The notes below the pieces were generated by a model, which made no database searches, was not told the origin of the DNA, and saw nothing but the letters and a program-made list of their open reading frames with translations. Below, in pieces: positions 35,897 to 44,616 of a stretch of 64,000 nucleotides of DNA. Within the stretch, counting starts at the first letter, position 1. Every line of letters begins with the position of its first letter. This stretch comes from CBDCWQ01 sp965223435. Lineage in GTDB: Bacteria > Myxococcota > Kuafuiibacteriia > Kuafuiibacteriales > Kuafuiibacteriaceae. The stretch covers positions 62,001-126,000 of the forward strand of contig CBDCWQ010000018.1 of assembly GCA_965223435.1 (NCBI GenBank), written 5' to 3'. Both the position numbers and the translations under genes were made by a program.

Positions 35897-37723
35897 GTGA
35901 GAGGTCTAGAAAGTTGGTTTCTGGGGGGCGTTGTCGCGTTTGGTTTGTTTCCCTTTTTGGCGTGTGAGTCTGCGATTGATGCCCCGACGTCTGCTGCCGG
36001 CAAGAGGGAGCTTGGTCCGGGAACTTCAAAAACACAAGAGCCCTCGCCGGGTGGAGGGCTGGGCGGCACAGATGAGTTCGTGAGGCAGGCGGTTCGATTT
36101 TCGTGCACCCCGGGACGAGACCCGAGCCCAAGTCCGCTTCGAAGAATGTCAAAGATCCAATATACAAACGCGGTTGCGAGCGTGATCCGCGTCTTGCCTT
36201 CGGCCGAAGCGCAAAGCATTATTGGGCGAGTTCAAGAGCATATCGATCAGGTGCCTAACGACTCCCGCGAGAGTTTCCGCCGTGCGGACAGCGACGTCAG
36301 CCAGGATCATGTGGGCGCGTATCACCGGGTTGCGGTGGCGGTTGCAACAGAGATGACCCGTAGCGCAGAGCGTCTAGCACGGGTTGCGGGGTCTTGCGCG
36401 GTCCCGGGTCATCGGGATGTCGCGTGTATTCAGAAGTTTGTGAGCGATTTTGGGTTGAGACTTTTTCGGAGGCCGCTTACGTCTGCAGAGTCGGCGTTTT
36501 ATGAAAACGATATCTATCTGGACAAAGACGAGATCACCATGGACGGGTTCAAAGACGTGATTTCGGCGATGCTCATGGCGCCACAGTTTCTCTATATTCT
36601 CGAAATTGGAGGTGAAGCCATTGACGGGCGAGAGGATTTGACGGCCCTCACGGACTATGAATTGGCTACGAGGCTCTCTTTTCATTTTTGGCGCGACCTA
36701 CCCGACGAGGCGCTTCTCGACGCCGCAAAAAGGGGAGACCTTCAGACCGAAGAGGGTTACAAGAAGGAAGTAGAGCGCCTGTTCAACGATCCCAAGACGG
36801 CTGCGTCGGTGGACGTCTTTTTTGAAGAGTGGCTCCGTCTCGACAAAATTCCTGAGCTTCACACGGTTGTGGGCACAACGCGTTACGATCAGTTTGCTGG
36901 AGAAGACGCGGCAACGGCCGAACTGAGAGGCAACATGATAAGGGAGGTGCTGGACCTCATTCAGCACCATGTGTGGACCACCAATGGGTCGTGGAAGGAC
37001 GTTTTCTTAAGCGAGTTGTCCTTTGCTCGGACGGCAGATTTGGCGCAAATCTACGGTGTTCCCCAGTGGGATGGTCAAGGTGACCCTCCGCGGTTTCAAG
37101 AAGGAACTCGTTCGGGGTTGCTCACCCGTGCCGCTTTTTTGGCAACAGGCACGGCGCGCACACGGCCGATCTACAAGGGTGAACTGATTCGGCGAGCGAT
37201 CCTTTGTGACGAGCTTCCCGATCCTCCGGCAGATGTCGGTGAACCTCCGGATCTGTCGAGACCCCTTTCTACACGAGCCCTTGTAGAAGAGCTCACCGAG
37301 AAGCCGGGGTCTTCGTGCCTGTCTTGCCACCAGATGCTCAACCCGTTGGGTTTTGCGACCGAGCATTACGATGCGCTCGGGCGCATTCGAGATACACAAA
37401 CGCTTTATAGCGATGACGGCGCCGAACCGGTGACTGTGGACATCTCGTCCCAGACCGTTCCGCGTGTGGATTCTAATGACTCCAGGGTGGCCCAAAACGG
37501 GTTGGACCTTAACCGTTTTGTTTCCGAATCGGAGAAGGTCGAGGCGTGCATGGTGCGAAATTATTTTCGGTATGTATACGCTCGGCGGGAAGACTTGGCA
37601 GCGGATGGTTGTACGCTCGAGCGCCTGAGAGAAAAAATAAGCGAAGGTGGTTCATTGCGCGACATGCTCAAGGAAGTCGCCTTTCAACCAGAGTTTCGAA
37701 CCAAGATGCACCCGGACGGCTGA
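35897..37723 (+). CDS. DUF1592/DUF1588/DUF1595/DUF1585-type lipoprotein with CxxCH motif (copy B)
   Basis: 608 residues, GTG start 14 bp after the previous stop. The N-terminus has a hydrophobic stretch and lipobox FLAC. Domains follow copy A in the same order: RRMSKIQYTNAV, the DUF1595-like region, ELATRLSFHFWRDLPDEAL, RSGLLTRAAFLA, SCLSCHQMLNPLGFATEHYDALG with CxxCH, and a C-terminal YFRYVYARRE segment. It is clearly a diverged paralogue of the 32680 product, not an identical copy, so the duplication is old. Function unknown; see copy A. Confidence 0.85.
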   Translation: MRGLESWFLGGVVAFGLFPFLACESAIDAPTSAAGKRELGPGTSKTQEPSPGGGLGGTDEFVRQAVRFSCTPGRDPSPSPLRRMSKIQYTNAVASVIRVLPSAEAQSIIGRVQEHIDQVPNDSRESFRRADSDVSQDHVGAYHRVAVAVATEMTRSAERLARVAGSCAVPGHRDVACIQKFVSDFGLRLFRRPLTSAESAFYENDIYLDKDEITMDGFKDVISAMLMAPQFLYILEIGGEAIDGREDLTALTDYELATRLSFHFWRDLPDEALLDAAKRGDLQTEEGYKKEVERLFNDPKTAASVDVFFEEWLRLDKIPELHTVVGTTRYDQFAGEDAATAELRGNMIREVLDLIQHHVWTTNGSWKDVFLSELSFARTADLAQIYGVPQWDGQGDPPRFQEGTRSGLLTRAAFLATGTARTRPIYKGELIRRAILCDELPDPPADVGEPPDLSRPLSTRALVEELTEKPGSSCLSCHQMLNPLGFATEHYDALGRIRDTQTLYSDDGAEPVTVDISSQTVPRVDSNDSRVAQNGLDLNRFVSESEKVEACMVRNYFRYVYARREDLAADGCTLERLREKISEGGSLRDMLKEVAFQPEFRTKMHPDG

Positions 37724-37821
37724 GATGATGGATCCTGGATGTTCTATTCTTATCGGACGGTGTCTTTGGGCCTTTGGCCTTGTTGGGGGGCGAATGGAGA
37801 ACACGAGGAACGAGGAGAATC

Positions 37822-39378
37822 ATGTCGATTCGTGAAATGGGTCGTAGGCAGTTCCTGATGGGTAGCGGGGGCTTTGCATTGGCATTGCCTACGCTTTCTT
37901 CTGTTCTTTCTCGCTCGGCCTTGGCTCAAGAGGCGTCGGGTGTTCCAGCGCCAAGGTTTGTGGCCATGGCAACCAATCATGGGGGGATCTGGCCTGAAAC
38001 CATGTACCCAAGTGAGGCCTCGTTGACCGATTCGGCGGAGCTGTATCGAGGACACCGGATCTACCGAGGCGACCTCAAGAGGGGCGTTTCTTCGGGGCGC
38101 GCATTGGTGAGTCCTATGGTCTCGGGCCCGGGCGACAAGATGACAGAGCAGTTGGTGCGGAAGACAAACGTCATTCGGGGTTTGGACATCCCATTTTACA
38201 TTTCGCACCACACGGGCGGATACCTTGGCAACTATGCGCGGACCAATAGCAGGCAGGGAGACACGCTTACGCAGGTGCCGACCATCGATCAAGTGATGGC
38301 GTGGTCTCCTTCGTTTTACCGCGATTTGAGCACCATCCGGCGGCGGTCCATCCACGTGGGCCAAGACGGTATTTCATGGGGGTACAGCAATCCTGCCAAT
38401 CAAAGTGGAAACGTGGAAGAAATTCCCTCGGTGAGCCACTCCAAAGAGTTGTTCGACAGCATTTTTGTTCCCGATGACGGTCCCGAGACCAGGCCTCCCA
38501 TTGTTGACCGCGTGCTCGAGGGCTTTCGCGCGCTTCGAAGTGGTGCTTTTGGTGCCGGTTCGAGGATTTCTGCCGAAGATCGTCGCCGTCTTGATGATCA
38601 TATGGACCGTTTGTCGGAGCTTCAACGGAGTCTCAATGTGCATGCGGCGTCGTGCGGAGACGTGAAGGCGCCCAAAGAAGAGGCCCGCGACATTCGACGG
38701 ACCAGTGGGTATTCGAGAAACCCTGATCTTAACGCCCGTTACTACCAGCTCTTTAACGACGTCATTGTCGCGGCGTTTATTTGCGGCACCAGCCGAATCG
38801 CGACCATTTGGGTGGCCGACCACTTTTCAACAAACGATGAGGACTGGCATCAAGACATCGCCCATCGCGCGAATGTCGATACACGAGCGCAGAAGATACT
38901 GACCGACGCCCACCGAGATACGTTTGAGCATGTCTTCCTCGATTTGGCGAGCAAACTTGATGTGGAGGAGGCTGATGGCAAGACCTATTTGGACAACACG
39001 CTCATGATGTGGTCCCAGGAGGCCGGAAACACGACCCACAAGTCTGACTCGATACCCATTGTGTCCATGGGGAGCGCCGCTGGACGCCTGAAGACCGGCC
39101 AGTTTATCGACTATAGGGATCGGTCCAACCTCGCCATCGCTGACGACGGTGACGCTCAGCGCGCCATCAAGCGGCCAGGAATCTTGTACAATCGATGGCT
39201 CGCCACCGTACTCCAGTGCATGGGCATTCCACCAAGTGAGTTCGAGCGCTCAGACTTCGCGGGCTACGGCCTGAACTACCGGGGTCAGTTGAACAGCCAA
39301 ACTGATGCGGAGGCGACTTGGCCTGACCGGGTTTTCGCGGATGCCCATGAGTTTTTGCCTTACCTGCGAAACACCTGA
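37822..39378 (+). CDS. DUF1552 family Tat-exported protein (copy B)
   Basis: 518 residues from ATG 37822, chosen because AACGAGGAGAA precedes it and it puts the twin-arginine signal MGRRQFLMGSGGFALALP at the start; the frame is open back to 37774. The mature part is DUF1552-like: FVAMATNHGGIWPETMYP, a long central region, RRRLDDHMDRLSELQRSL, and MMWSQEAGNTTHKSDSIPI near the C-terminus. It is a diverged paralogue of the 34431 product. It ends 19 bp from the convergent barrel-like gene. Together with its DUF1592 partner it forms the second half of the duplicated pair. Confidence 0.85.
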   Translation: MSIREMGRRQFLMGSGGFALALPTLSSVLSRSALAQEASGVPAPRFVAMATNHGGIWPETMYPSEASLTDSAELYRGHRIYRGDLKRGVSSGRALVSPMVSGPGDKMTEQLVRKTNVIRGLDIPFYISHHTGGYLGNYARTNSRQGDTLTQVPTIDQVMAWSPSFYRDLSTIRRRSIHVGQDGISWGYSNPANQSGNVEEIPSVSHSKELFDSIFVPDDGPETRPPIVDRVLEGFRALRSGAFGAGSRISAEDRRRLDDHMDRLSELQRSLNVHAASCGDVKAPKEEARDIRRTSGYSRNPDLNARYYQLFNDVIVAAFICGTSRIATIWVADHFSTNDEDWHQDIAHRANVDTRAQKILTDAHRDTFEHVFLDLASKLDVEEADGKTYLDNTLMMWSQEAGNTTHKSDSIPIVSMGSAAGRLKTGQFIDYRDRSNLAIADDGDAQRAIKRPGILYNRWLATVLQCMGIPPSEFERSDFAGYGLNYRGQLNSQTDAEATWPDRVFADAHEFLPYLRNT

Positions 39379-39397
39379 GCCGCCGATCGCAGAAGAA

Positions 39398-40045
39398 TCA
39401 CCAGACCGTCATTCCGAGCCAGAACCTCAGCGCGAATTCGATTTCTCCGCCAAAGTCGCCAAACGCGAGGGCCGGCCCGAGTTCAAGAAGGAGCCAGGGC
39501 GCAAGGGTTCGTGTTGCGGTGATTTCGACGCCGATGCGTCCAAGGATCGGAAGGATGACCACCGGGTCTTGGTTTTCGGCGAACATCAGCGAAACCGGAA
39601 AGTTTACCCCGGTCACGAGATTGACTCGGCGATGTAGGCTGATCGTGACGGGCACCGCTATCTCGCCGCGTGCCCCAAAAACGAATCGGTCATTGGGGCC
39701 GTTTTCAATCTCGGCCAAGAGCAGGCCCGGTGTGAGCCGAAAAGCAACGGCGGCCCGCCGGCCCGAGTGTAAATGAAAGCGGAGTGGAACATTGAGCCCC
39801 AGGCCGATCTCCACATCCGAAAAGTCTCCGGACCAATCCCCATAGACGAGCTCTCCCCCAAGGGCCCAATCTGGATCCCCCGCGTTCCACCACTCGTAGG
39901 AAACGCTTGGCCATCCGACCGCGATTCGGTGCGCTGTCCCCGACGTCATTCGTCCCCCGCCGAGCAATGAGGTCGGGCCTCCGTAAGCGGGCCCAGTGCA
40001 AAGCACCCCAAAAACCCCGACCAGCCCCCATCGCAGTCCACGCAT
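39398..40045 (-). CDS. Small beta-barrel-like outer membrane protein
   Basis: 215 residues from ATG 40045 (the frame also starts at a GTG at 40051). A signal peptide (GLVGVFGVLCTGPAYGG) leads into alternating hydrophobic/polar strands typical of outer-membrane barrels (for example VEIGLGLNVPLRFHL, AVAFRLTPGLLLAEI). The protein ends in an aromatic residue (GMTVW), as many barrels do for BAM recognition. No specific family recognised. It is convergent with the DUF1552-type gene and divergent from the RHS remnant. Confidence 0.6.
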   Translation of the reverse strand: MRGLRWGLVGVFGVLCTGPAYGGPTSLLGGGRMTSGTAHRIAVGWPSVSYEWWNAGDPDWALGGELVYGDWSGDFSDVEIGLGLNVPLRFHLHSGRRAAVAFRLTPGLLLAEIENGPNDRFVFGARGEIAVPVTISLHRRVNLVTGVNFPVSLMFAENQDPVVILPILGRIGVEITATRTLAPWLLLELGPALAFGDFGGEIEFALRFWLGMTVW

Positions 40046-40248
40046 TTTCACCCGTCATGCATCTCCCATCGCCATCCAGTACGCAAATTTTTGCCATCCA
40101 CGAAGACATCGCCCTCCCGAAATAGGCTCGGACCAAGTCCAGGCTCCCGCACCGCTCCTTTGCGGCAACGGTCTAAAGGCGAACGGAAGAATTCGGGGCT
40201 CATTGGTCATGTGGCCCCTAAAGAGGCGATGCGTCCTACCAGATTTCG

Positions 40249-43089
40249 TTGGATGTCGCGCCCGGAAGTGGTGGACTTCAGCCGGAATTGTCGATCCATT
40301 ACAACTCTGGCGTCAGCAATGGTCTTTTGGGTGTGGGTTTTGGTCTTGGTGGGCTTTCGGCCATTCGCCGAGGCGGTTCGGTCCAAGCGATCGATGGCCG
40401 GGTGTCGCTCTCAAAGGGAAACGGGAAATATCAGTTCGACAAGTTTACTTTTCCCGCCCCGGGAACGAGTCCTTTGAGCGGTGACTTCAATCGGGATGGC
40501 TTAACAGACTTTATCTGGGCAAATTCAAAAGATGACTATGGGCGAGTCAGCTCCGGCAATCGGTTCTGGGCCTTTTTGTCTCGAGGTGATGGGCGCTTTT
40601 GGGTCTCGGAGGTGAGCATTCCGCTGAGCAGCGTTTTTGGCTCCGCCCACACGCTCAGTGTTGTGGCCACCACAGACTTTGATCTCGATGGCGTCGAGGA
40701 ATACGTTTTTGCGGCGACCGACGAGAAGGGTCGGATCAAGAATTCTGCGAGCATCACCATCGAAATCGGCGCCGACGAGCGCAATCACGTCACGGCGGTG
40801 GCCAACGGTATTGGGCACCGAACCGAGGTCGAATATGCGCTCCTCACCGAGCCAGGGCTGTATACCAAAGGAACCACTGCGGAGTACCCCAACGCTGAGT
40901 TGATGGCTCCGATGACGGTTGTTCGTGCGACCAAAGAAATCGGGGGTGTGGTGTTCAAAGACCTCCAAGTTCGCGATGCAGTCCGGGAGCGGCGCTATCA
41001 CTATACACAAGCGCGCCAAAACCACGCCGGTTATGGTTTTCTTGGGTTTCGCTCGATCAAAATGCTGGATGTTGAGGCCGACACGACGACGATCCTCGGG
41101 TTTGAACAAGACAATGTGGATGCCCTTGGCATGAAGACCGCTGAATTTGTTTGGGCGGGACCGGATATGGTTAGCCGCGTGGAGAACAAGGTAGGGTCCA
41201 TCTCATTTCATGGCGGACTCACAAGCTTTCCCTATTACGTAGAGTCGGTCGAAGACAAATACGACCTGGGTGGCGGAGGGCTTGGAGGTGAGCCCTATTT
41301 TGCATCGGTCGTGTCGAACGTCAGCCCCGACGGAAAGCCGGGATTCGACGGTTTCGGAAATGCGACCTACACCAAGGTTGAAACCACCGCAAACGACGAA
41401 ACACGGACGGTGGTGACGACGAGTCTTTTTGGCAACGACGCCAGCCGTTGGCTCTTGGGGAAAGTATCAGAGTCGACCACCGAGTTTTCTGGGGGCGAGG
41501 GTCCATCGATAAGCCGAACCGTCGGATTTACGTACCACACTGGAAGTGGGCAGCTTTGGCGGACCCAAGCGCACGATGGTCGCGTGGAAGGACATCATTA
41601 CGATGCTTTCGGGAACGAGACCCAAAGAACGGTTGTCAACTATCCAGAGGCCGGCGACGTGACTACGATCAAAGAAACGGACTACGACGAACGAGGCCGG
41701 ACGGTGGTCGCCGACCGCAACGCTTTGGGGCACGAGACCCGGCACGAACGCATTCATTTTGGGATTGGATCCCCGCTTGAATCTCAAGACCCAAACGGGC
41801 TTAAGACGTTGTCGACCTTTGGGCCTTTCGGGAAGCTGGAAAAAACCGTTTCCCAAAGTCCCGACGAAAACAGTCAAGATTTGGTGAGAACCACGCTCAC
41901 TTACGCACCTGAACACCTCGCCAAAGACTGGCCGGAGCCCCCGCCAGGCACGGCGTTGGTGTCGGTCAAAGCGGCGAGCCAACAGCCCACAAGCCTTGTC
42001 TTTTTAGATGCCGAGGGGCGTGTTTTGCAAACCGCCAAAGAAGGCCATGGGGGGCGTTGGATTTTTCAAGATCGGCTTTACAACGAACGAGGTTTGCTTG
42101 TGGAACAAAGCCGTCCCTATTTCGCCGAGTCTGTGCCCCAAATGACCCGGAGTGTGTACGATGCCATTGGGCGCCCCACGCAGATTGTTCGGGAGGATGG
42201 GGTTGAGGTGCATTTCGAGTACGAAGGTACACGGGTAACGGAAATCAAAGATGCACTCGGCAACAAACCCCGCGTTCAAACCACGGTATACAATGGGGAC
42301 AAAGACGTGGTCGAGGTCATTGATGGTCTTGGTGAGTCTTTGTTCTTGGTTCGCGATGCGGTGGGGCAGGTCGTGCGTACGGTTGCCGGCACGGGCAGCC
42401 ATGCTCGGGTTCTCACCCGGATGACTTTTGATGCGGGTGGCCGTCAGGTTGAACTTTGGGACAGCAACGCGGGCCACAAGAGTTTTCGGTACGATCGTCT
42501 TGGTCGCCGGGTTCTTACGGTCTCTCGCCGTGACAATCTCGCCGGATCTATCGGCATTGGGGAGGCGACTCGCATCGAATACGATCTTTTGGACCGCCAG
42601 GTGGCCCGAACCCGCGGTGGGGGGAAGTTTCAAGCTTGGCTGGTGAGCACTGCCGGATTGGGCGCCTTTGATTTTGATGACGATGCGGCGAAGCACAGCT
42701 CTTTTGTGTACGACGAAGGCAAACTGGGGACGCTTACGCGGTCGACGACCGAGGAAGGTGTGCGCCGACTTCACTTCTATGACGATTGGGTTCGTCCGGC
42801 GGGCGAGCGCTTACAGTTGGGCGCTCTTGATGGACCGCCGGTATACGACAGCTTGGGGCGGATTGTGTCCGGTTACGAGTTCAAGAGGACCATTCAGTAC
42901 GATGAGTGGGGGCGGCCGTCGGTGGAGATCTACTCTCAAAGCCGGCCCACGGCGGTGGACTTCGGGTCGATACATCACAAGTATGATGACTTGAGCTTGG
43001 TTTCTCAGGTTTTAGGACGCAAGCCGGGGCAGGGGGGTCTATCTGTTCTCTTGCAAGCATCGAGGCAGGAGAAGTACGCATCGATTTGA
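40249..43089 (+). CDS. SpvB/TcdB-type RHS protein, N-terminal part, truncated and frameshifted
   Basis: 946 residues. The start resembles the beginning of an SpvB/TcdB N-terminal module (GSGGLQPELSIHYNSG) without its leader. The same frame continues upstream to a TAA at 40219 with GDASYQISLDVA, which fits the family, so the 5' end is missing and no signal peptide is left. FG-GAP-like DFNRDGLTDF and DFDLDGVEEY lie around 85 and 145, then a TcdB middle-domain-like region and YD repeats from about 430. A -1 shift near the G6 tract at 43032-43037 would continue into the next ORF; as read, the frame ends at TGA 43089 after a tail of about 20 non-homologous residues. Treat as one broken gene with the next entry. 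Confidence 0.65.
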   Translation: MDVAPGSGGLQPELSIHYNSGVSNGLLGVGFGLGGLSAIRRGGSVQAIDGRVSLSKGNGKYQFDKFTFPAPGTSPLSGDFNRDGLTDFIWANSKDDYGRVSSGNRFWAFLSRGDGRFWVSEVSIPLSSVFGSAHTLSVVATTDFDLDGVEEYVFAATDEKGRIKNSASITIEIGADERNHVTAVANGIGHRTEVEYALLTEPGLYTKGTTAEYPNAELMAPMTVVRATKEIGGVVFKDLQVRDAVRERRYHYTQARQNHAGYGFLGFRSIKMLDVEADTTTILGFEQDNVDALGMKTAEFVWAGPDMVSRVENKVGSISFHGGLTSFPYYVESVEDKYDLGGGGLGGEPYFASVVSNVSPDGKPGFDGFGNATYTKVETTANDETRTVVTTSLFGNDASRWLLGKVSESTTEFSGGEGPSISRTVGFTYHTGSGQLWRTQAHDGRVEGHHYDAFGNETQRTVVNYPEAGDVTTIKETDYDERGRTVVADRNALGHETRHERIHFGIGSPLESQDPNGLKTLSTFGPFGKLEKTVSQSPDENSQDLVRTTLTYAPEHLAKDWPEPPPGTALVSVKAASQQPTSLVFLDAEGRVLQTAKEGHGGRWIFQDRLYNERGLLVEQSRPYFAESVPQMTRSVYDAIGRPTQIVREDGVEVHFEYEGTRVTEIKDALGNKPRVQTTVYNGDKDVVEVIDGLGESLFLVRDAVGQVVRTVAGTGSHARVLTRMTFDAGGRQVELWDSNAGHKSFRYDRLGRRVLTVSRRDNLAGSIGIGEATRIEYDLLDRQVARTRGGGKFQAWLVSTAGLGAFDFDDDAAKHSSFVYDEGKLGTLTRSTTEEGVRRLHFYDDWVRPAGERLQLGALDGPPVYDSLGRIVSGYEFKRTIQYDEWGRPSVEIYSQSRPTAVDFGSIHHKYDDLSLVSQVLGRKPGQGGLSVLLQASRQEKYASI
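43032..43038 (+). other. Frameshift site: G6 tract in the RHS gene
   Basis: The upstream frame reads CAG GGG GGT and the downstream frame reads GGG GGG TCT; they differ by -1. The tract is a perfect slippery-type heptamer G GGG GGT, but a lost G in a homopolymer is the simpler explanation. Confidence 0.6.
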
Positions 43090-44609
43090 CCTATGATGCC
43101 GATGAGCATCGAGCGCGGCAGGTCGTGACGTCGGCCGACGGTGCGCGCGTGAAAGTGTATGCAGCACCGACTTTGGAGGTCGAGCAAGACGAAGAGGGCC
43201 GTTTGCTCCACGCGACGGTTTTTGCCATGGGGCCCGCTGGTCCGGTTGCTTTGATGAGAACCGATTTGAAGGAGGCCTCTGCAAAACTCCGCTATTTTCA
43301 TCACGACCATTTGGGTTCTGTCGTCAGTACCACCGGCGAGCAGGGCGAGGTCTTGCAGCGACTTCAGTATGATGTGTGGGGGCGCCTGCGGACCCTCAGC
43401 CAAGACCCCGACTGGGCCCCGCTTTTGTCGGATGAGGGTGAAGGGCCCTTTGCAGACCGGGGGTTCACCGGTCACGAGATGTTGACCGACGTAGGCCTCA
43501 TTCAGATGAACGCGCGGGTGTATGATCCAGCCATCGGGCGGTTCTTGTCACCGGACAACTACGTCCAGTCGCCCACGAATCTTCAGAACTACAATCGCTA
43601 CAGCTATGTTTTGAACCAACCGCTGAGCCTGACAGATCCCACCGGTCATTTCTTCTTTATCCCGGCCATTGTGGCGGTTGCGGTCAAGGTTGCAGCGGTT
43701 GCGGTCAAAGCGTACGCGTTCTTGAGCCATGTGGTTGGTGTGGTGGTCAAGGCTTGGTCTGCTTTCAGTTTTGTGCGGCAGGTCGTGGCCGGCGACTGGC
43801 AAGGCGCGCTTCGGGGACTGGTGATTGGTCAGATCACCAACGGACTGACCAATGGCGTTGGACGCGCGTTTGATGCCATGGCCAAGGGGGCGACCTTGGG
43901 CGGGAAGCTCGTTGTCGAATTGGGGAGAGCCGTGTCCCATGGAGCGGTGCGTGGCGCTGTGGGTGCGCTCGAAACCGGAAAATTCAACAAGTATGACGCG
44001 CTGGCGGGCGTTGTGGCCTCGGGGTTCGATTCAGCGGTCGGTGCGGGCCAGACCACCCTGGGGCTAGATCCATCAAAGTTTTCCTGGTCTGAAGCCACCG
44101 CTGGCGGTCTGGTGACGGCGGGCGTCGTCTCTGCTGCCGGGGGAAAGGATCCAGCTCGGGCGTTTGGCATTGCGGTTTCCATCAACCGCTACAACAAGAC
44201 CGGATCTAAGGGAGGACCCACACCGGAAGAGAAGAAGGTGGACCTCGCCCTGGGTGCGGCCTCCAAGCTCGACAACACCGGGTTGGTGGGGACTGCGGTA
44301 GACGCCTATAAGTTTGCCGAAGACCCCAGCCTGGAGACGGGCGCAGGCGCCGGATTGAGCCTCCTTTCGCTCCTCAAGGTGGGGACTCGGGTCGGCGGGA
44401 TCGGCGCGTACGTTGTTCAGGTGGGGGCCAAGGTATCCCAACTTCCCAGACTGAAGAACCTGGCTCGCATCAAGTTTCTTGGGGGGGACTTTTACGAATT
44501 CAATGGTGAAGAGAGGTTGTATCTCCCAGGCTCGACCGGGTCTGGGCAAACGTACCGCCAACAGCAGAACAGTTTTTACGACAAGATGTTCCGCGTCGGA
44601 TTCGAATAG
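43086..44609 (+). CDS. RHS protein, C-terminal part with hydrophobic tip, fused by frameshift to the preceding ORF
   Basis: 507 residues from TTG 43086. The homologous sequence extends upstream of it in this frame (IEAGEVRIDLTYDADEH), so the TTG is not a true start. The RHS core lies at about 120-190: RGFTGHEMLTDVGLIQMNARVYDPAIG, SLTDPTGH. After the core comes an Ala/Val-rich tip of about 320 residues (AVAVKVAAVAVKAY near the start) without a known toxin motif. The final stop is 7 bp from a convergent kinase gene, leaving no room for an immunity gene. In an intact protein this would be the toxin or adhesin tip, but its function is unknown. Confidence 0.65.
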   Translation: MTYDADEHRARQVVTSADGARVKVYAAPTLEVEQDEEGRLLHATVFAMGPAGPVALMRTDLKEASAKLRYFHHDHLGSVVSTTGEQGEVLQRLQYDVWGRLRTLSQDPDWAPLLSDEGEGPFADRGFTGHEMLTDVGLIQMNARVYDPAIGRFLSPDNYVQSPTNLQNYNRYSYVLNQPLSLTDPTGHFFFIPAIVAVAVKVAAVAVKAYAFLSHVVGVVVKAWSAFSFVRQVVAGDWQGALRGLVIGQITNGLTNGVGRAFDAMAKGATLGGKLVVELGRAVSHGAVRGAVGALETGKFNKYDALAGVVASGFDSAVGAGQTTLGLDPSKFSWSEATAGGLVTAGVVSAAGGKDPARAFGIAVSINRYNKTGSKGGPTPEEKKVDLALGAASKLDNTGLVGTAVDAYKFAEDPSLETGAGAGLSLLSLLKVGTRVGGIGAYVVQVGAKVSQLPRLKNLARIKFLGGDFYEFNGEERLYLPGSTGSGQTYRQQQNSFYDKMFRVGFE

Positions 44610-44616
44610 GCCGTCG

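Noticed and set aside
35208..36167. Minus-strand ORF of 319 codons across two DUF-type genes
   Set aside because: It spans the junction of two well-supported plus-strand genes; no motif.
43650..44609. RHS tip as a known toxin domain
   Set aside because: It is Ala/Val-rich and shows none of the nuclease, deaminase or ADP-ribosyltransferase motifs I know.
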